Source: Nocardiopsis ganjiahuensis DSM 45031
GTDB lineage: Bacteria; Actinomycetota; Actinomycetes; Streptosporangiales; Streptosporangiaceae
Assembly: GCF_000341085.1 (NCBI RefSeq)
Contig: NZ_ANBA01000028.1
Span: 1 to 64,000 of the forward strand
Reading direction: 5' to 3'
Length of the DNA: 64,000 nucleotides
Part shown: piece after piece, positions 16,965-25,197 of the stretch
Position numbering within the stretch: the first letter of the stretch is position 1
Layout: every line of letters begins with the position of its first letter
Position numbers and translations under genes: made by a program
Notes under the pieces: model-generated
Database searches by the model: none
What the model was told of the DNA's origin: nothing
Seen by the model: only the letters and a program-made list of their open reading frames with translations

Positions 16965-18371
16965 TCAGATCAGGTACTGGCAGGTGGACCTGGGCACGTA
17001 CCGGCCGTCGCCGGCGCTGCCCAGGTAGGAGCCCCGGTCCACGATCACGCGGCCCCGCGAGAGCACGGTGCGGGCCCGGCCCGTCACCTTCCTGCCCTCG
17101 TACGCGGAGTAGTCCACGTTCATGTGGTGGGTCTCGGCGGAGAGGGTCTGCTCGGCGCCGGGGTCGTAGACCACCAGGTCGGCGTCGGCGCCCGGGGCGA
17201 CGGTGCCCTTCTTCGGGTACATCCCGAACATGCGCGCCGGGGTGGCGCAGGCCAGCTCGATCCACCGCCTGCGGCTGATGTGCCCCTCCACCACGGCCTG
17301 GTGCAGCAGGTCCATCCGGTGCTCCACACCCGGCATGCCGTTGGGGATCTTGGAGAAGTCGCCCACGCCCATGTCCTTCTGCCCGACGAAGCAGAAGGGG
17401 CAGTGGTCGGTGGAGACCACGGACAGGTCGTTGGTGCGCAGTGCCCGCCACAGGTGCGCCTGGTGCTCCTTGGGCCGCAGCGGCGTGGAGCACACGTACT
17501 TGGCGCCCTCGAAGTCCGGCTCGGCGAGGTTGTCCGTGGACAGGAACAGGTACTGCGGACAGGTCTCCCCGAACACGTTGAGGCCCTTGTCCCGGGCCCG
17601 GGACAGCTCCTCCACGGCCTCGTTCGCGGACACGTGCACGACGTACAGGGGCGCGCCCGCCACCCGGGCCAGCTGGATGGCGCGGTGGGTGGCCTCGGAC
17701 TCCAGCAGGGCCTTGCGGACCTCGCCGTGGTAGCGCGGATCCGTCTTTCCCTCGGCCAGGGCCTGTTCGACCAGGACGTCGATGGCGATGCCGTTCTCGG
17801 CGTGCATCATGGTGAGCGCGCCGTTGGCGGCGCCGCGCTGCATGGCCCGCAGGATTTGGCCGTCGTCGCTGTAGAACACGCCCGGGTAGGCCATGAAGAG
17901 CTTGAACGAGGTGATGCCCTCGTCGACGAGCACGTCCATCTCCTTGAGGGAGGACTCGTTGACGTCGGACAGGATGGCGTGGAAGGCGTAGTCGATCGCG
18001 CAGTTGCCGTCGGCCTTGGCCATCCACGCGTCCACCCCCGCGCGTACGGACTCGCCGGGCCGCTGGATGGCGAAGTCGACGATGGTGGTGGTGCCGCCCC
18101 AGGCCGCGGCCCGGGTGCCGGTCTCGAAGGTGTCGGCGGAGTAGGTGCCGCCGAACGGCATCTCCATGTGGGTGTGGCCGTCGACCCCGCCCGGGACGAC
18201 GTAGTGGCCGGTGGCGTCGATCGTCTCGGCGCCGCTGTCGGCCCAGGTCCGGGCCGGTTCGCTGCCGCGCAGGGCGAGGGCGGCGACCTTGCCGTCCTCG
18301 ACGAGGACGTCCGCCTCCAGCTCCTCGGACGCGGTGACGACCAGCCCGCCGCTGATGAGGGTTCGTGTCAT
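16965..18371 (-). CDS. hydA: Dihydropyrimidinase / D-hydantoinase
   Basis: The product is 468 aa, the usual family length. It is an amidohydrolase-superfamily TIM barrel with binuclear metal site residues visible: GVDGHTHMEM (His-x-His), the lysine to be carboxylated in TSFKLFMAY, MMHAENG, VVHVSANEA and STDHCPF. It opens the dihydropyrimidine or 5-substituted hydantoin ring to an N-carbamoyl amino acid in the cytoplasm. The ATG at 18371 lies 6 nt downstream of the amidohydrolase stop, so the two are co-transcribed and probably coupled. The next enzyme in the pathway is its upstream neighbour. Confidence 0.95.
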   Translation of the reverse strand: MTRTLISGGLVVTASEELEADVLVEDGKVAALALRGSEPARTWADSGAETIDATGHYVVPGGVDGHTHMEMPFGGTYSADTFETGTRAAAWGGTTTIVDFAIQRPGESVRAGVDAWMAKADGNCAIDYAFHAILSDVNESSLKEMDVLVDEGITSFKLFMAYPGVFYSDDGQILRAMQRGAANGALTMMHAENGIAIDVLVEQALAEGKTDPRYHGEVRKALLESEATHRAIQLARVAGAPLYVVHVSANEAVEELSRARDKGLNVFGETCPQYLFLSTDNLAEPDFEGAKYVCSTPLRPKEHQAHLWRALRTNDLSVVSTDHCPFCFVGQKDMGVGDFSKIPNGMPGVEHRMDLLHQAVVEGHISRRRWIELACATPARMFGMYPKKGTVAPGADADLVVYDPGAEQTLSAETHHMNVDYSAYEGRKVTGRARTVLSRGRVIVDRGSYLGSAGDGRYVPRSTCQYLI

Positions 18372-18377
18372 GGGCCC

Positions 18378-19220
18378 CTACCCCTCGACCAGGGGGCCGT
18401 AGGCGTCCGGGCGGCGGTCCCGGTAGAACGCCCACTGCTGGCGGACCTCGTCGATCAGGCCGAGGTCGAGGTCGCGTACGACCAGCTCGGCATCGGTGTC
18501 GGAGGCGACGTCGCCGACGAACTGGCCGCGCGGGTCCACGAAGTAACTGGTGCCGTAGAAGTCGTTGTCGCCGTACTCCTCCCGGCCCACCCGGTTGATG
18601 GCCGCGACGAAGTAGGCGTTGGCGACCGCGGAGGCGGGCTGTTCCAGCTTCCACAGGTAGGAGGACAGGCCGCGGTGGGTCGCCGACGGGTTGTAGACCA
18701 GCTGGGCCCCGGCCAGGCCGAGCGCGCGCCAGCCCTCGGGGAAGTGCCGGTCGTAGCAGATGTAGACGCCGATCCTGCCGACCGCCGTGTCGAAGACCGG
18801 CCAGCCGAGGTTGCCGGGACGGAAGTAGTACTTCTCCCAGAAGCCCTTGACCTGGGGGATGTGGTGCTTGCGGTACTTGCCGAGATAGGTCCCGTCGGTG
18901 TCGATGACGGCGGCGGTGTTGTAGTAGAAGCCGGGCTGGTCGACCTCGAAGACCGGCAGCACCATCACCATGTTCAGCTCCTCGGCGAGCGCCTTGAAGC
19001 GGGTGATCGTGGGGCCGTCGGGGACGGCCTCGGCCCAGCGGTAGTGCTCGGCCTCCTGCACCTGGCAGAAGTAGGGGGCGTTGAAGACCTCCTGGAACCC
19101 GATGACCTTCGCCCCCTGTGCGGCGGCGTCCCGCGCGTACTTCTCGTGGGCGGCCGTCATGGATGCGGAGTCCCCGGTCCACTCGGTCTGTACGAGTGCG
19201 GCCCGGACGGTGTGCGGCAT
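18378..19220 (-). CDS. Beta-ureidopropionase / N-carbamoyl amidohydrolase (nitrilase superfamily)
   Basis: The product is 280 aa. ATG at 19220 has GAGGAGCGAGGG upstream. The nitrilase-fold catalytic triad is present: Glu in GFQEVFNAPYF, Lys in YLGKYRKHHIPQ and Cys in ICYDRHFPEGWR. The ALVQTEWTG N-terminal strand and AAINRVG motif fit N-carbamoyl-beta-alanine or N-carbamoyl-amino-acid hydrolases. It releases CO2, NH3 and the amino acid from the dihydropyrimidinase product. It is the first gene of the reverse-strand operon, with a good promoter at 19396-19425. Confidence 0.93.
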   Translation of the reverse strand: MPHTVRAALVQTEWTGDSASMTAAHEKYARDAAAQGAKVIGFQEVFNAPYFCQVQEAEHYRWAEAVPDGPTITRFKALAEELNMVMVLPVFEVDQPGFYYNTAAVIDTDGTYLGKYRKHHIPQVKGFWEKYYFRPGNLGWPVFDTAVGRIGVYICYDRHFPEGWRALGLAGAQLVYNPSATHRGLSSYLWKLEQPASAVANAYFVAAINRVGREEYGDNDFYGTSYFVDPRGQFVGDVASDTDAELVVRDLDLGLIDEVRQQWAFYRDRRPDAYGPLVEG

Positions 19221-19395
19221 GGTTCCCTCGCTCCTCTTCGAGCGCCGCCCGGTTCGGGGCGGCGGAGAACGCTTGGTGCATCCGCGTGTGGCCTGTCCGC
19301 ACCGGTGCGGCCCGGGTGTGCTCCGGGTCGCCGCCCGGGCCGAGGACCGGGCCGGTACACCGTGTGCGAGCTGGTTGGCGCGTCGTAGAGGTCGC

Positions 19396-19425
19396 ACCCT
19401 AGGTAAGAGGGGAACGGCAGGTCAA
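19396..19425 (-). promoter_or_regulatory. Sigma-70-like promoter of the pyrimidine operon, with palindrome
   Basis: On the reverse strand TTGACC (19425-19420) and TAGGGT (19401-19396) are separated by 18 nt. An ATGTC-C-GACAT palindrome (19425-19435) overlaps the -35 side and could bind a regulator. The surrounding gap 19221-19635 contains no gene that I can support. Confidence 0.5.
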
Positions 19426-19582
19426 TGTCCGACATCCCCGCGGCTCCGATACGCATGGACGAACCGCGTGTGCAGGGGTGACGCGTGGGGAGCATGTCCT
19501 TTCTGTGGTGGTATCGATTCAGAGGAACCGACAGGTTTCACCACCCAGGACTCGCGAATTTCATGTCTGCGCACATATGACG

Positions 19583-19614
19583 GAGGGCCACCGGGCGGAT
19601 GCCCGGCGGCCCTC
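19583..19614 (-). terminator. Terminator of the DUF4352 gene
   Basis: A 14-bp stem with one mismatch (GAGGGCCACCGGGC / GCCCGGCGGCCCTC) carries a 4-nt loop. It lies 22 nt beyond the reverse-strand stop at 19636. Confidence 0.65.
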
Positions 19615-19635
19615 ATCCACGTGTGCTCGGCGGCG

Positions 19636-20565
19636 TCAGCCCGTCACGTCGACGTCGACCTCGTCGCCGCCCAGGTACTCGGCGCTCAGACCCATGTGGG
19701 AGACCTCCGAGGGGTCCTGCACGTCGAAGACGATCGCCACCACCACGGACTCGCCCGGGGAGACCTCGACACCCATGGGCACGCTGTCGTCGTAGCTCAG
19801 GGTGGCGCTGTAGTCCTCGCCGATCTCCTGGCCCGAGTACGTGTACAGGTGCTGCTCGTCGCGCCAGAACTCGATGTCCTCGGTGCCGGCGGGCGCCACC
19901 TCGACGTGCATCACCACGTACTCGTGGAGCGGGGTGAAGTACCCGACCTCGGTGAGGCCGGTCTCGACCTCCACGATGGTGAAGAGCATGCCGTTGTGCT
20001 CGATCTGCTCGTTCAGCGCGGGCATGTCCGGGTTCGAGCGCTCCTCGTTCCCGAGGCCGGTGCTGGTCGCGCCGGCGGACCCGCCCCCCTCGCCCTCCTC
20101 GGTCGTGGAGGGGCCGCTGGAGCCGCCGGAGTCGTCACTGTCGGCGAAGACGAAGACGAGCAGCAGGACCAGGACCACGCCGATGACGAAGAGGCCGCCG
20201 CAGCCCAGGCTGATCCACAGCCACGGGGAGGTCTTCTTGGCCGCGGGGGGCGGCGGGGGGTAGGCGCCGCCGTAGGGGCCTCCCTGGGGGTTTCCGCCGT
20301 ACGGGTCACCGCCGTAGGGGCCACCCGGGCCACCGGGTCCACCGCCGTAGGGGCCGCCGGGCCCGCCGCCGTACGGGTCACCGCCGTAGGGGCCGCCGGG
20401 GGGCATCCCGCCGGGCGGGGGAGGGCCCATCGGGGGCTGACCGCCGCCGGGCGGCATCCCGCCCTGGGGCGGGGGGCCCATGGGCGGCTGGCCGCCGGTC
20501 GGGGGCATGCCGTTCGGCGGGCCCTGGTAGGGGCCGCCGGGGCCGTTGGGAGGAGGCTGGTTCAT
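19636..20565 (-). CDS. Pro/Gly-rich membrane protein with extracellular DUF4352-like domain
   Basis: The product is 309 aa. ATG at 20565 opens MNQPPPNGPGG and is followed by ~115 residues of Pro/Gly/Met/Tyr repeats (units such as GGPYGGDPYGG). One membrane segment comes next (SPWLWISLGCGGLFVIGVVLVLLLVFV), then a Ser/Glu-rich linker and a ~125-residue beta domain (FTIVEVETGLTEVG...YVVMHVEV...VVVAIVFDV) resembling DUF4352. This layout predicts an intracellular disordered tail and an extracytoplasmic immunoglobulin-like domain. A monocistronic transcript is likely, with the terminator at 19583-19614. Function unknown. Confidence 0.8.
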   Translation of the reverse strand: MNQPPPNGPGGPYQGPPNGMPPTGGQPPMGPPPQGGMPPGGGQPPMGPPPPGGMPPGGPYGGDPYGGGPGGPYGGGPGGPGGPYGGDPYGGNPQGGPYGGAYPPPPPAAKKTSPWLWISLGCGGLFVIGVVLVLLLVFVFADSDDSGGSSGPSTTEEGEGGGSAGATSTGLGNEERSNPDMPALNEQIEHNGMLFTIVEVETGLTEVGYFTPLHEYVVMHVEVAPAGTEDIEFWRDEQHLYTYSGQEIGEDYSATLSYDDSVPMGVEVSPGESVVVAIVFDVQDPSEVSHMGLSAEYLGGDEVDVDVTG

Positions 20566-20754
20566 GCGGTCCTGGACTTTCTTCCACGGTGGTTGCTGAG
20601 AGCGGGAGCGTGCGACCGGGGGGATGCGAGGACGGCTGAACTGCGAGCCCGTCCGGGCCGGATGGCCGGAGTCAGGGGGCCTGGTCCGCACCGAAGTCTC
20701 TGACGCGGCCGAAGGCCGACCGGTTCCGGCTCGGGCACTCCCTACTGTGGGTGC

Positions 20755-21225
20755 ATGGCACGACTGCTCATCGTTCACCACACGGTTTCACCCGCCACCC
20801 GGGAACTTCTGGACGGGGTGCTCGACGGTGCCCGTACCGACGATATCGAAGGCGTACGAGTCCAGGTCAAGGCTGCGCTGGCCGCGACCGTCACGGACCT
20901 CCTGGAGGCCGACGCGGTGGTCCTCGGCACCCCGGCCAACATCGGCTACATGTCCGGTGCCCTGAAGCACTTCTTCGACACGGTGTACTACCAGGCCCAG
21001 GCGGACACCCTGGGGCTGCCGTACACGCTCTACGTGCACGGCGACAACGACACCTCGGGGGCGGTGCGCTCGGTGGAGTCCGTCGCCAAGGGCATGGGGT
21101 GGAGCCGGCACCGGCCCCCGGTCACCGTCACGGGCCGTCCGGACGCGGCCGCCCGCGAGTCCTGCTGGGAGCTGGGCGCGGTCACCGCCCTCGCCGCCCT
21201 GGAACACGCGGAGGCGCGGGCGTAG
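20755..21225 (+). CDS. Flavodoxin-like / NAD(P)H-dependent FMN reductase family protein
   Basis: The product is 156 aa. The N-terminal strand-loop RLLIVHHTVSPATREL, the central DAVVLGTPANIGYMSGALKHFFD and the TLYVHGDND segment are classic for the flavodoxin fold that binds FMN. The length fits small single-domain family members. It may act as a cytoplasmic quinone or flavin reductase, but the substrate is not evident. It runs divergently from the DUF4352 gene and is followed by a membrane protein gene in the same direction. Confidence 0.85.
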   Translation: MARLLIVHHTVSPATRELLDGVLDGARTDDIEGVRVQVKAALAATVTDLLEADAVVLGTPANIGYMSGALKHFFDTVYYQAQADTLGLPYTLYVHGDNDTSGAVRSVESVAKGMGWSRHRPPVTVTGRPDAAARESCWELGAVTALAALEHAEARA

Positions 21226-21334
21226 CACGTGAGCGGGGCGGCCCGTGTGGCCACCGGACGCGGCGGGTGGTTATTTTTGGGGTGCTCCACTGACGGCTCC
21301 CGACCGTGGGAGCCCCGACGGATCGGCATCCCCC

Positions 21335-21985
21335 GTGCACGAAGCCCTGTCCCCGCCTCCCTCGCCCGTCACGATCCGCAACCGCGGCTTCGTGTTGGTC
21401 TGCGGCATCATCCTCCTGATGGCGCTCGGTTTCGCGTCGATGCTCGTGTTCGCTCCGGGGGGCGTCGCGGCCGATGAGGGGGCGCTCCCGGGCGAGGCCT
21501 GGGTCGTCTTCGTCGTCGTGGGCCTCTTCGGCGCCTTCTCCTACGTGCTCGGAGTCCACCCGCTGGTGCGGCTGTCCGAGGAGGGCCTCGAGCTGCGGGG
21601 CGTCCTGACGACCGCGTTCGTGCCCTGGGCGGAGGTCGAGACCCTGGACGCGGAGGGCCGGGGCAGGTTCGTGGTCGGTCTCCCCGACGATCGGGAAACC
21701 CGGGAAGGGACTGCGCCGGAGGCGACCTTTGAGGGTGGTGGGCGGCGGGCGGCCGACCACTTCCACTACGGGCAGTCGCTCGGCGGGGATCTCATACGCT
21801 ACCGGCACCACCGGCGCGTGGTCCGGCGGATCGAGGCCTTCCGCGAGCGGATCGGCGAGGGGGCGGCGACCGGCCGCGCCTCCGAGATCGTGTTCACCCC
21901 GCCGGTGCTCCCGGCCCTCTGGGCCTTCCTGGCCTGCCAGGTCCCCCTCGCCGCGGGGTTCGTGCTCTCCCTCTTCGCCGGTTGA
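21335..21985 (+). CDS. Two- to three-pass membrane protein with PH-like loop
   Basis: The product is 216 aa from the GTG at 21335; an upstream in-frame ATG exists at 21245 but the extra residues look non-coding. Two hydrophobic segments (GFVLVCGIILLMALGFASMLVF and AWVVFVVVGLFGAFSYVLGV) precede a cytoplasmic segment LVRLSEEGLELRGVLTTAFVPWAEVETLDAE, the pattern of bacterial PH-like membrane proteins. A final membrane segment (PALWAFLACQVPLAAGFVLSL) ends the chain. Role unknown. Confidence 0.65.
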   Translation: MHEALSPPPSPVTIRNRGFVLVCGIILLMALGFASMLVFAPGGVAADEGALPGEAWVVFVVVGLFGAFSYVLGVHPLVRLSEEGLELRGVLTTAFVPWAEVETLDAEGRGRFVVGLPDDRETREGTAPEATFEGGGRRAADHFHYGQSLGGDLIRYRHHRRVVRRIEAFRERIGEGAATGRASEIVFTPPVLPALWAFLACQVPLAAGFVLSLFAG

Positions 21986-22003
21986 GACCGGCGGGGGCAC
22001 GGG

Positions 22004-22288
22004 TCAGCGTCCGCCGGGGCGGGTGAGGGCGAGGGCCACCTGGCGCCAGTCCACGTCACCGAGGCCGTCGGAGCGCAGGTCCTCCACGACGGCCTTGAGG
22101 GTGCGCAGGTCCTCGTCGTCCGTGACGGGGACGGTGCCGTCCCGGTGGTCGCGGACCAGTCCGACCACGTAGCCGCGCAGGTGTTCCCAGCCCTGGTGGG
22201 CGCACTTCCTGGCCTGGCTGTGCCAACGCGCGTCGTGCGGGATCCAGGCGGCGATCACCTCGGTCGGTTCCGGGGTGGGCGGTGGCAT
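22004..22288 (-). CDS. Hypothetical protein (94 aa), coupled to a Zn-ribbon micro-gene
   Basis: ATG at 22288 shares one base with the stop of the tiny gene upstream (TGATG), arguing that both are real and translated together. The protein is soluble and rich in Trp, His and Arg (VIAAWIPHDARWHSQARKCAHQGW), with a C-terminal helix (LRTLKAVVEDLRSDGL...WRQVALAL). No family recognised. The coupling to a zinc-ribbon partner suggests a nucleic-acid or protein-binding pair. Confidence 0.6.
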   Translation of the reverse strand: MPPPTPEPTEVIAAWIPHDARWHSQARKCAHQGWEHLRGYVVGLVRDHRDGTVPVTDDEDLRTLKAVVEDLRSDGLGDVDWRQVALALTRPGGR

Positions 22289-22401
22289 CAGGGGCGGCCC
22301 TCCACGGTGGGCGGGAGCAGCCGAACGCTGAGGGTGCGTTGGCAGTTCCGACACTTCTGGTTGACGCCGCCGTTCCAGCTTCCGCAGTAGTTGCAGTACA
22401 C
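22288..22401 (-). CDS. Zinc-ribbon micro-protein (37 aa)
   Basis: GTG at 22401 is preceded by AAAGG about 6 nt upstream. The product MYCNYCGSWNGGVNQKCRNCQ... contains CxxC-x10-CxxC, a complete four-cysteine zinc knuckle, then a short basic tail (RTLSVRLLPP). The stop overlaps the start of the 94-aa gene by one base. It is below usual gene-calling size limits. The motif and the exact coupling are the support; function unknown. Confidence 0.65.
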   Translation of the reverse strand: MYCNYCGSWNGGVNQKCRNCQRTLSVRLLPPTVEGRP

Positions 22402-22727
22402 GGGAAACCTTTCTTGTCGGGCCTGACCTTTGAGGTTAAAGGGGAAGGGGTGGCTTCATGAGGTGTTTCACGGGAGAAGTGGCCCGAGTTCGGTACTCGC
22501 TCACCCGGTGGCCGCCCCGGAGGCCTACCGGGCGGGCTCCGTGGGCGGGCCCGTCGGGGGAAAATTCCAAGCACATACCATTCTCTGACCACTTATGGGA
22601 GAGTGGGGGCAGCCTCGCTGCAGGAGGACGTGACGGTGGTCTTCCCCTTTCGTCAGAATTTCGGTCACGTCCTCGTCGGGAGGAACTGGACACCCGATAT
22701 TCCGGTTTATACGTAAGAGGAGTTCTG
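22402..22727. other. Divergent intergenic region
   Basis: This 326-base gap lies between the zinc-ribbon gene and the response regulator. It is AT-richer near 22560-22600 and 22690-22720. I see the ribosome site of the regulator (AGAGGAG, 22716-22722) but no promoter consensus that I would defend. Confidence 0.5.
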
Positions 22728-23450
22728 GTGAGCCCTCACCCCCCGTCCCCCGTACAGCTGACCTACGCGCCCGAGGAGGAGTCCGCCCCGGCCGCGCCCA
22801 TCCGGGTGCTGGTGGTGGACGACCACGCGCTGTTCCGGCGGGGATTGGTTTCGGTCCTGAACGACGAGACCGATATCGACGTGGTCGACGAGGCCGGGGA
22901 CGGCGACGAGGCGGTGGAGCTGGCCACCCGGCTGCGCCCCGACGTGGTGCTGATGGACGTGATGATGCCGAACTCCACCGGCATCGAGGCCTGCGCCCGC
23001 ATCCGCGCGGCGGTCCCCGAGGTCAAGTTCGTCATGCTGACCATGAGCGAGGACGAGGACGACCTGTTCGAGGCGCTCAAGGCGGGGGCCACCGGCTACC
23101 TGCTCAAGGAGATCGCGGTCACCGACATCGCCCGCGCGGTCCGCGCCATCGCCGAGGGGCAGTCCTTCATCAACCCGGCGATGGCCGTCAAGCTCATCGG
23201 TGAGTTCGCGGAACTGGCGAAACAGGAGAAGACCCCGAAGGCCGCACCCGCCATCCCCGAACTCACCCCCCGGGAGACCGAGGTGCTCAAACTCCTGGCG
23301 CGGTCCCTGAACAACCGGGAGATCGGCGAGCGCCTGTTCATCACCGAGAACACGGTGAAGAACCACGTCCGCAACATCCTGGAGAAGCTCCAGGTCCACT
23401 CCCGCACCGAGGCCGCCATCTACGCGGTCCGCGCCGAGTACATCACCTAG
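22728..23450 (+). CDS. NarL/LuxR-type response regulator
   Basis: The product is 240 aa. GTG at 22728 follows AGAGGAG by 5 nt; an upstream open frame lacks an SD. The receiver domain (residues ~22-140) starts RVLVVDDHALFRRGL, with the acidic pair DD, the phospho-acceptor Asp in VVLMDVMMPN, and Lys in GYLLKEI. The C-terminal LuxR HTH (~170-235) reads LTPRETEVLKLLARSLNNREIGERLFITENTVKNHV. No histidine kinase gene is adjacent, so it is an orphan in this window. A short linker rich in Ala/Lys separates the domains. Confidence 0.93.
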   Translation: MSPHPPSPVQLTYAPEEESAPAAPIRVLVVDDHALFRRGLVSVLNDETDIDVVDEAGDGDEAVELATRLRPDVVLMDVMMPNSTGIEACARIRAAVPEVKFVMLTMSEDEDDLFEALKAGATGYLLKEIAVTDIARAVRAIAEGQSFINPAMAVKLIGEFAELAKQEKTPKAAPAIPELTPRETEVLKLLARSLNNREIGERLFITENTVKNHVRNILEKLQVHSRTEAAIYAVRAEYIT

Positions 23451-23461
23451 CTCCCGGACAC

Positions 23462-23536
23462 GGCCCGCCCACGGGGGCGGGCCGGCCCCCGGTGAACGGC
23501 TGAGGGCCCGCCGCCCCGAACGGGACGGCGGGCCCT
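23462..23536. terminator. Double hairpin between convergent genes
   Basis: Stem 1 pairs GGCCCGCCC (23462-23470) with GGGCGGGCC (23475-23483). Stem 2 pairs AGGGCCCGCCG (23503-23513) with CGGCGGGCCCT (23526-23536). They separate the response regulator from the convergent aminotransferase and probably terminate both. Confidence 0.75.
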
Positions 23537-23580
23537 CCCTGGCTGTCCGCCCAGGTCTGGTGGTCCGTGCGGATCCGGGC

Positions 23581-24999
23581 CTAGAGCTTCGCCCAGGCCT
23601 CGGTGAGGACCTTGCGCAGGATGCGTTCGATCTCGTCGAAGTGCTCGGGGCCGCAGGTCAGCGGCGGCGACAGCTGGATCACCGGCTCGCCGCGGTCGTC
23701 GGCCCGGCAGACCAGCCCCGCCTCGAACAGGGCCGAGGAGATGAACCCCTTCAGAAGGGTCTTGGACTCCTCGGCGGAGAAGGACTCCTTGGTCTCCTTG
23801 TCCTTGACCAGCTCGATGCCGTAGAAGAAGCCGTCGCCGCGGACGTCACCGACGATGGGCAGGTCCAGCAGCCGCTCCAGGGTTGCCCGGAAGACGGGTC
23901 CGTTCGAGCGGACGTTGTCCAGGACGGCCTCGCTCTCGAACAGGTCGAGGTTGGCCAGCGCCGCCGCGGCCGCCACGGGGTGGCCGGCGAAGGTGATGCC
24001 GTGCAGGAACGCGACACCCTCCTCCTTGAAGGGCTCCATGAGCTTCTCGCGGGCGATCACCCCGCCCAGCGGTACGTATCCGCTGGTGGCTCCCTTGGCG
24101 AAGGTGATCATGTCGGGCAGGTAGCCGTACCTGGTCGCACCGAAGTACTCACCCAGCCGCCCGAACGCGCAGATGACCTCGTCGGAGACCATCAGGACGC
24201 CGTGGCGGTCGCAGATCTCGCGCACACGCTGGAGGTAGCCGGGCGGCGGCGGGAAGCAGCCGCCGGAGTTCTGGACCGGCTCGACGTACACGGCCGCGAT
24301 GGTCTCGGGGTCGTTCTGGAGGATGGCCTCCTCGATCTGGTCCGCGGCCCAGCGGCCGAACGCCTCCAGGTCGTCGGAGTGCACGGGCGCCCGGTAGAAG
24401 TTGGTGTTCGGCACCTGGATGGTGCTCGGGACCAGCGGCTCGAAGGGGCTCTTGATCGCCTGGAGTCCGGTGATGGACAGGGCTCCCAGGCTGGTCCCGT
24501 GGTAGGCGATGTTGCGGCTGATCACCTTGTGCCGGGTGGGCTGGCCGATCGCCTTGAAGTACTGGCGGGCCAGCTTCCACGCCGACTCCACGGCCTCGGA
24601 GCCGCTGCCGGTGAAGAACACCCGGTTGAGGTCGCCCGGTGCCAGTTCGGCCAGGCGGTCGGCGAGCTCGACGGCCCGGGGGTGGGCGTAGGTCCAGATC
24701 GGGAAGTAGGCCAGTTCGCGGGCCTGTTCGGCGATGGCGTCGGCGATCTCGGTGCGCCCGTGCCCCAGCTGGGACACGAACAGCCCGGACAGTCCGTCCA
24801 GATAGCGGTTTCCGTGGTCGTCGTAGACGTACTCACCCTCGCCACGGGTGATCACCGGGACCTCGGCGTTGTCGTAGGCGGCCATTTCCGTGAAGTGCAT
24901 CCACAGGTGGTCCTTGGCGGCCCGTTGCAGGTTCTCCGAGTTCAGACGCGGTTCCACTTCGGCTCTCCGAGTTCTCTGGGTGGTACGGGAGGCAGGCAT
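23581..24999 (-). CDS. Class III aminotransferase (omega-amino acid/putrescine type)
   Basis: The product is 472 aa. It is a PLP-dependent fold-type I enzyme with GYxDGLSGLFVSQLGHG-like N-terminus, the phosphate-binding FTGSGSEAVESAWKLARQY, YHGTSLGALS, the cofactor Asp in MVSDEVICAFGRLG, and the Schiff-base lysine in ITFAKGATSGYVPLG. Residue pattern and context fit transaminases of putrescine, spermidine-derived amines or beta-alanine with pyruvate. It is divergent from an aminobutyraldehyde dehydrogenase and a polyamine transporter, so a role in polyamine breakdown to 4-aminobutyraldehyde is likely. The intergenic region (25000-25197) presumably holds both promoters. Confidence 0.93.
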   Translation of the reverse strand: MPASRTTQRTRRAEVEPRLNSENLQRAAKDHLWMHFTEMAAYDNAEVPVITRGEGEYVYDDHGNRYLDGLSGLFVSQLGHGRTEIADAIAEQARELAYFPIWTYAHPRAVELADRLAELAPGDLNRVFFTGSGSEAVESAWKLARQYFKAIGQPTRHKVISRNIAYHGTSLGALSITGLQAIKSPFEPLVPSTIQVPNTNFYRAPVHSDDLEAFGRWAADQIEEAILQNDPETIAAVYVEPVQNSGGCFPPPPGYLQRVREICDRHGVLMVSDEVICAFGRLGEYFGATRYGYLPDMITFAKGATSGYVPLGGVIAREKLMEPFKEEGVAFLHGITFAGHPVAAAAALANLDLFESEAVLDNVRSNGPVFRATLERLLDLPIVGDVRGDGFFYGIELVKDKETKESFSAEESKTLLKGFISSALFEAGLVCRADDRGEPVIQLSPPLTCGPEHFDEIERILRKVLTEAWAKL

Positions 25000-25197
25000 G
25001 GGGACCGGGGGCGGTCACCACGTACCCTACGCGCCCTACTCAATAGAAATAGTCGCATCCATGGGGCTTCTGTCAAGTATCCGTCGAGTAATCCAATCTT
25101 CACAACGGAATCCCTTGAAGTCCCTGGAAGGGGGTGGCAATGTGACCCAACACACCCACCAGCGCGCTCCGGCGCGCCCGAACTCAGGGGAGCCGCC

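Noticed and set aside
15928..19302. Single 1,124-residue fusion containing the LLM oxidoreductase
   Set aside because: The upstream part is an out-of-frame shadow of dihydropyrimidinase and the amidohydrolase; a proper SD and ATG exist at 16953.
23560..25197. Long N-terminal extension of the aminobutyraldehyde dehydrogenase
   Set aside because: It is antisense to the aminotransferase and lacks any domain; GTG at 25198 has an SD and gives a family-typical length.
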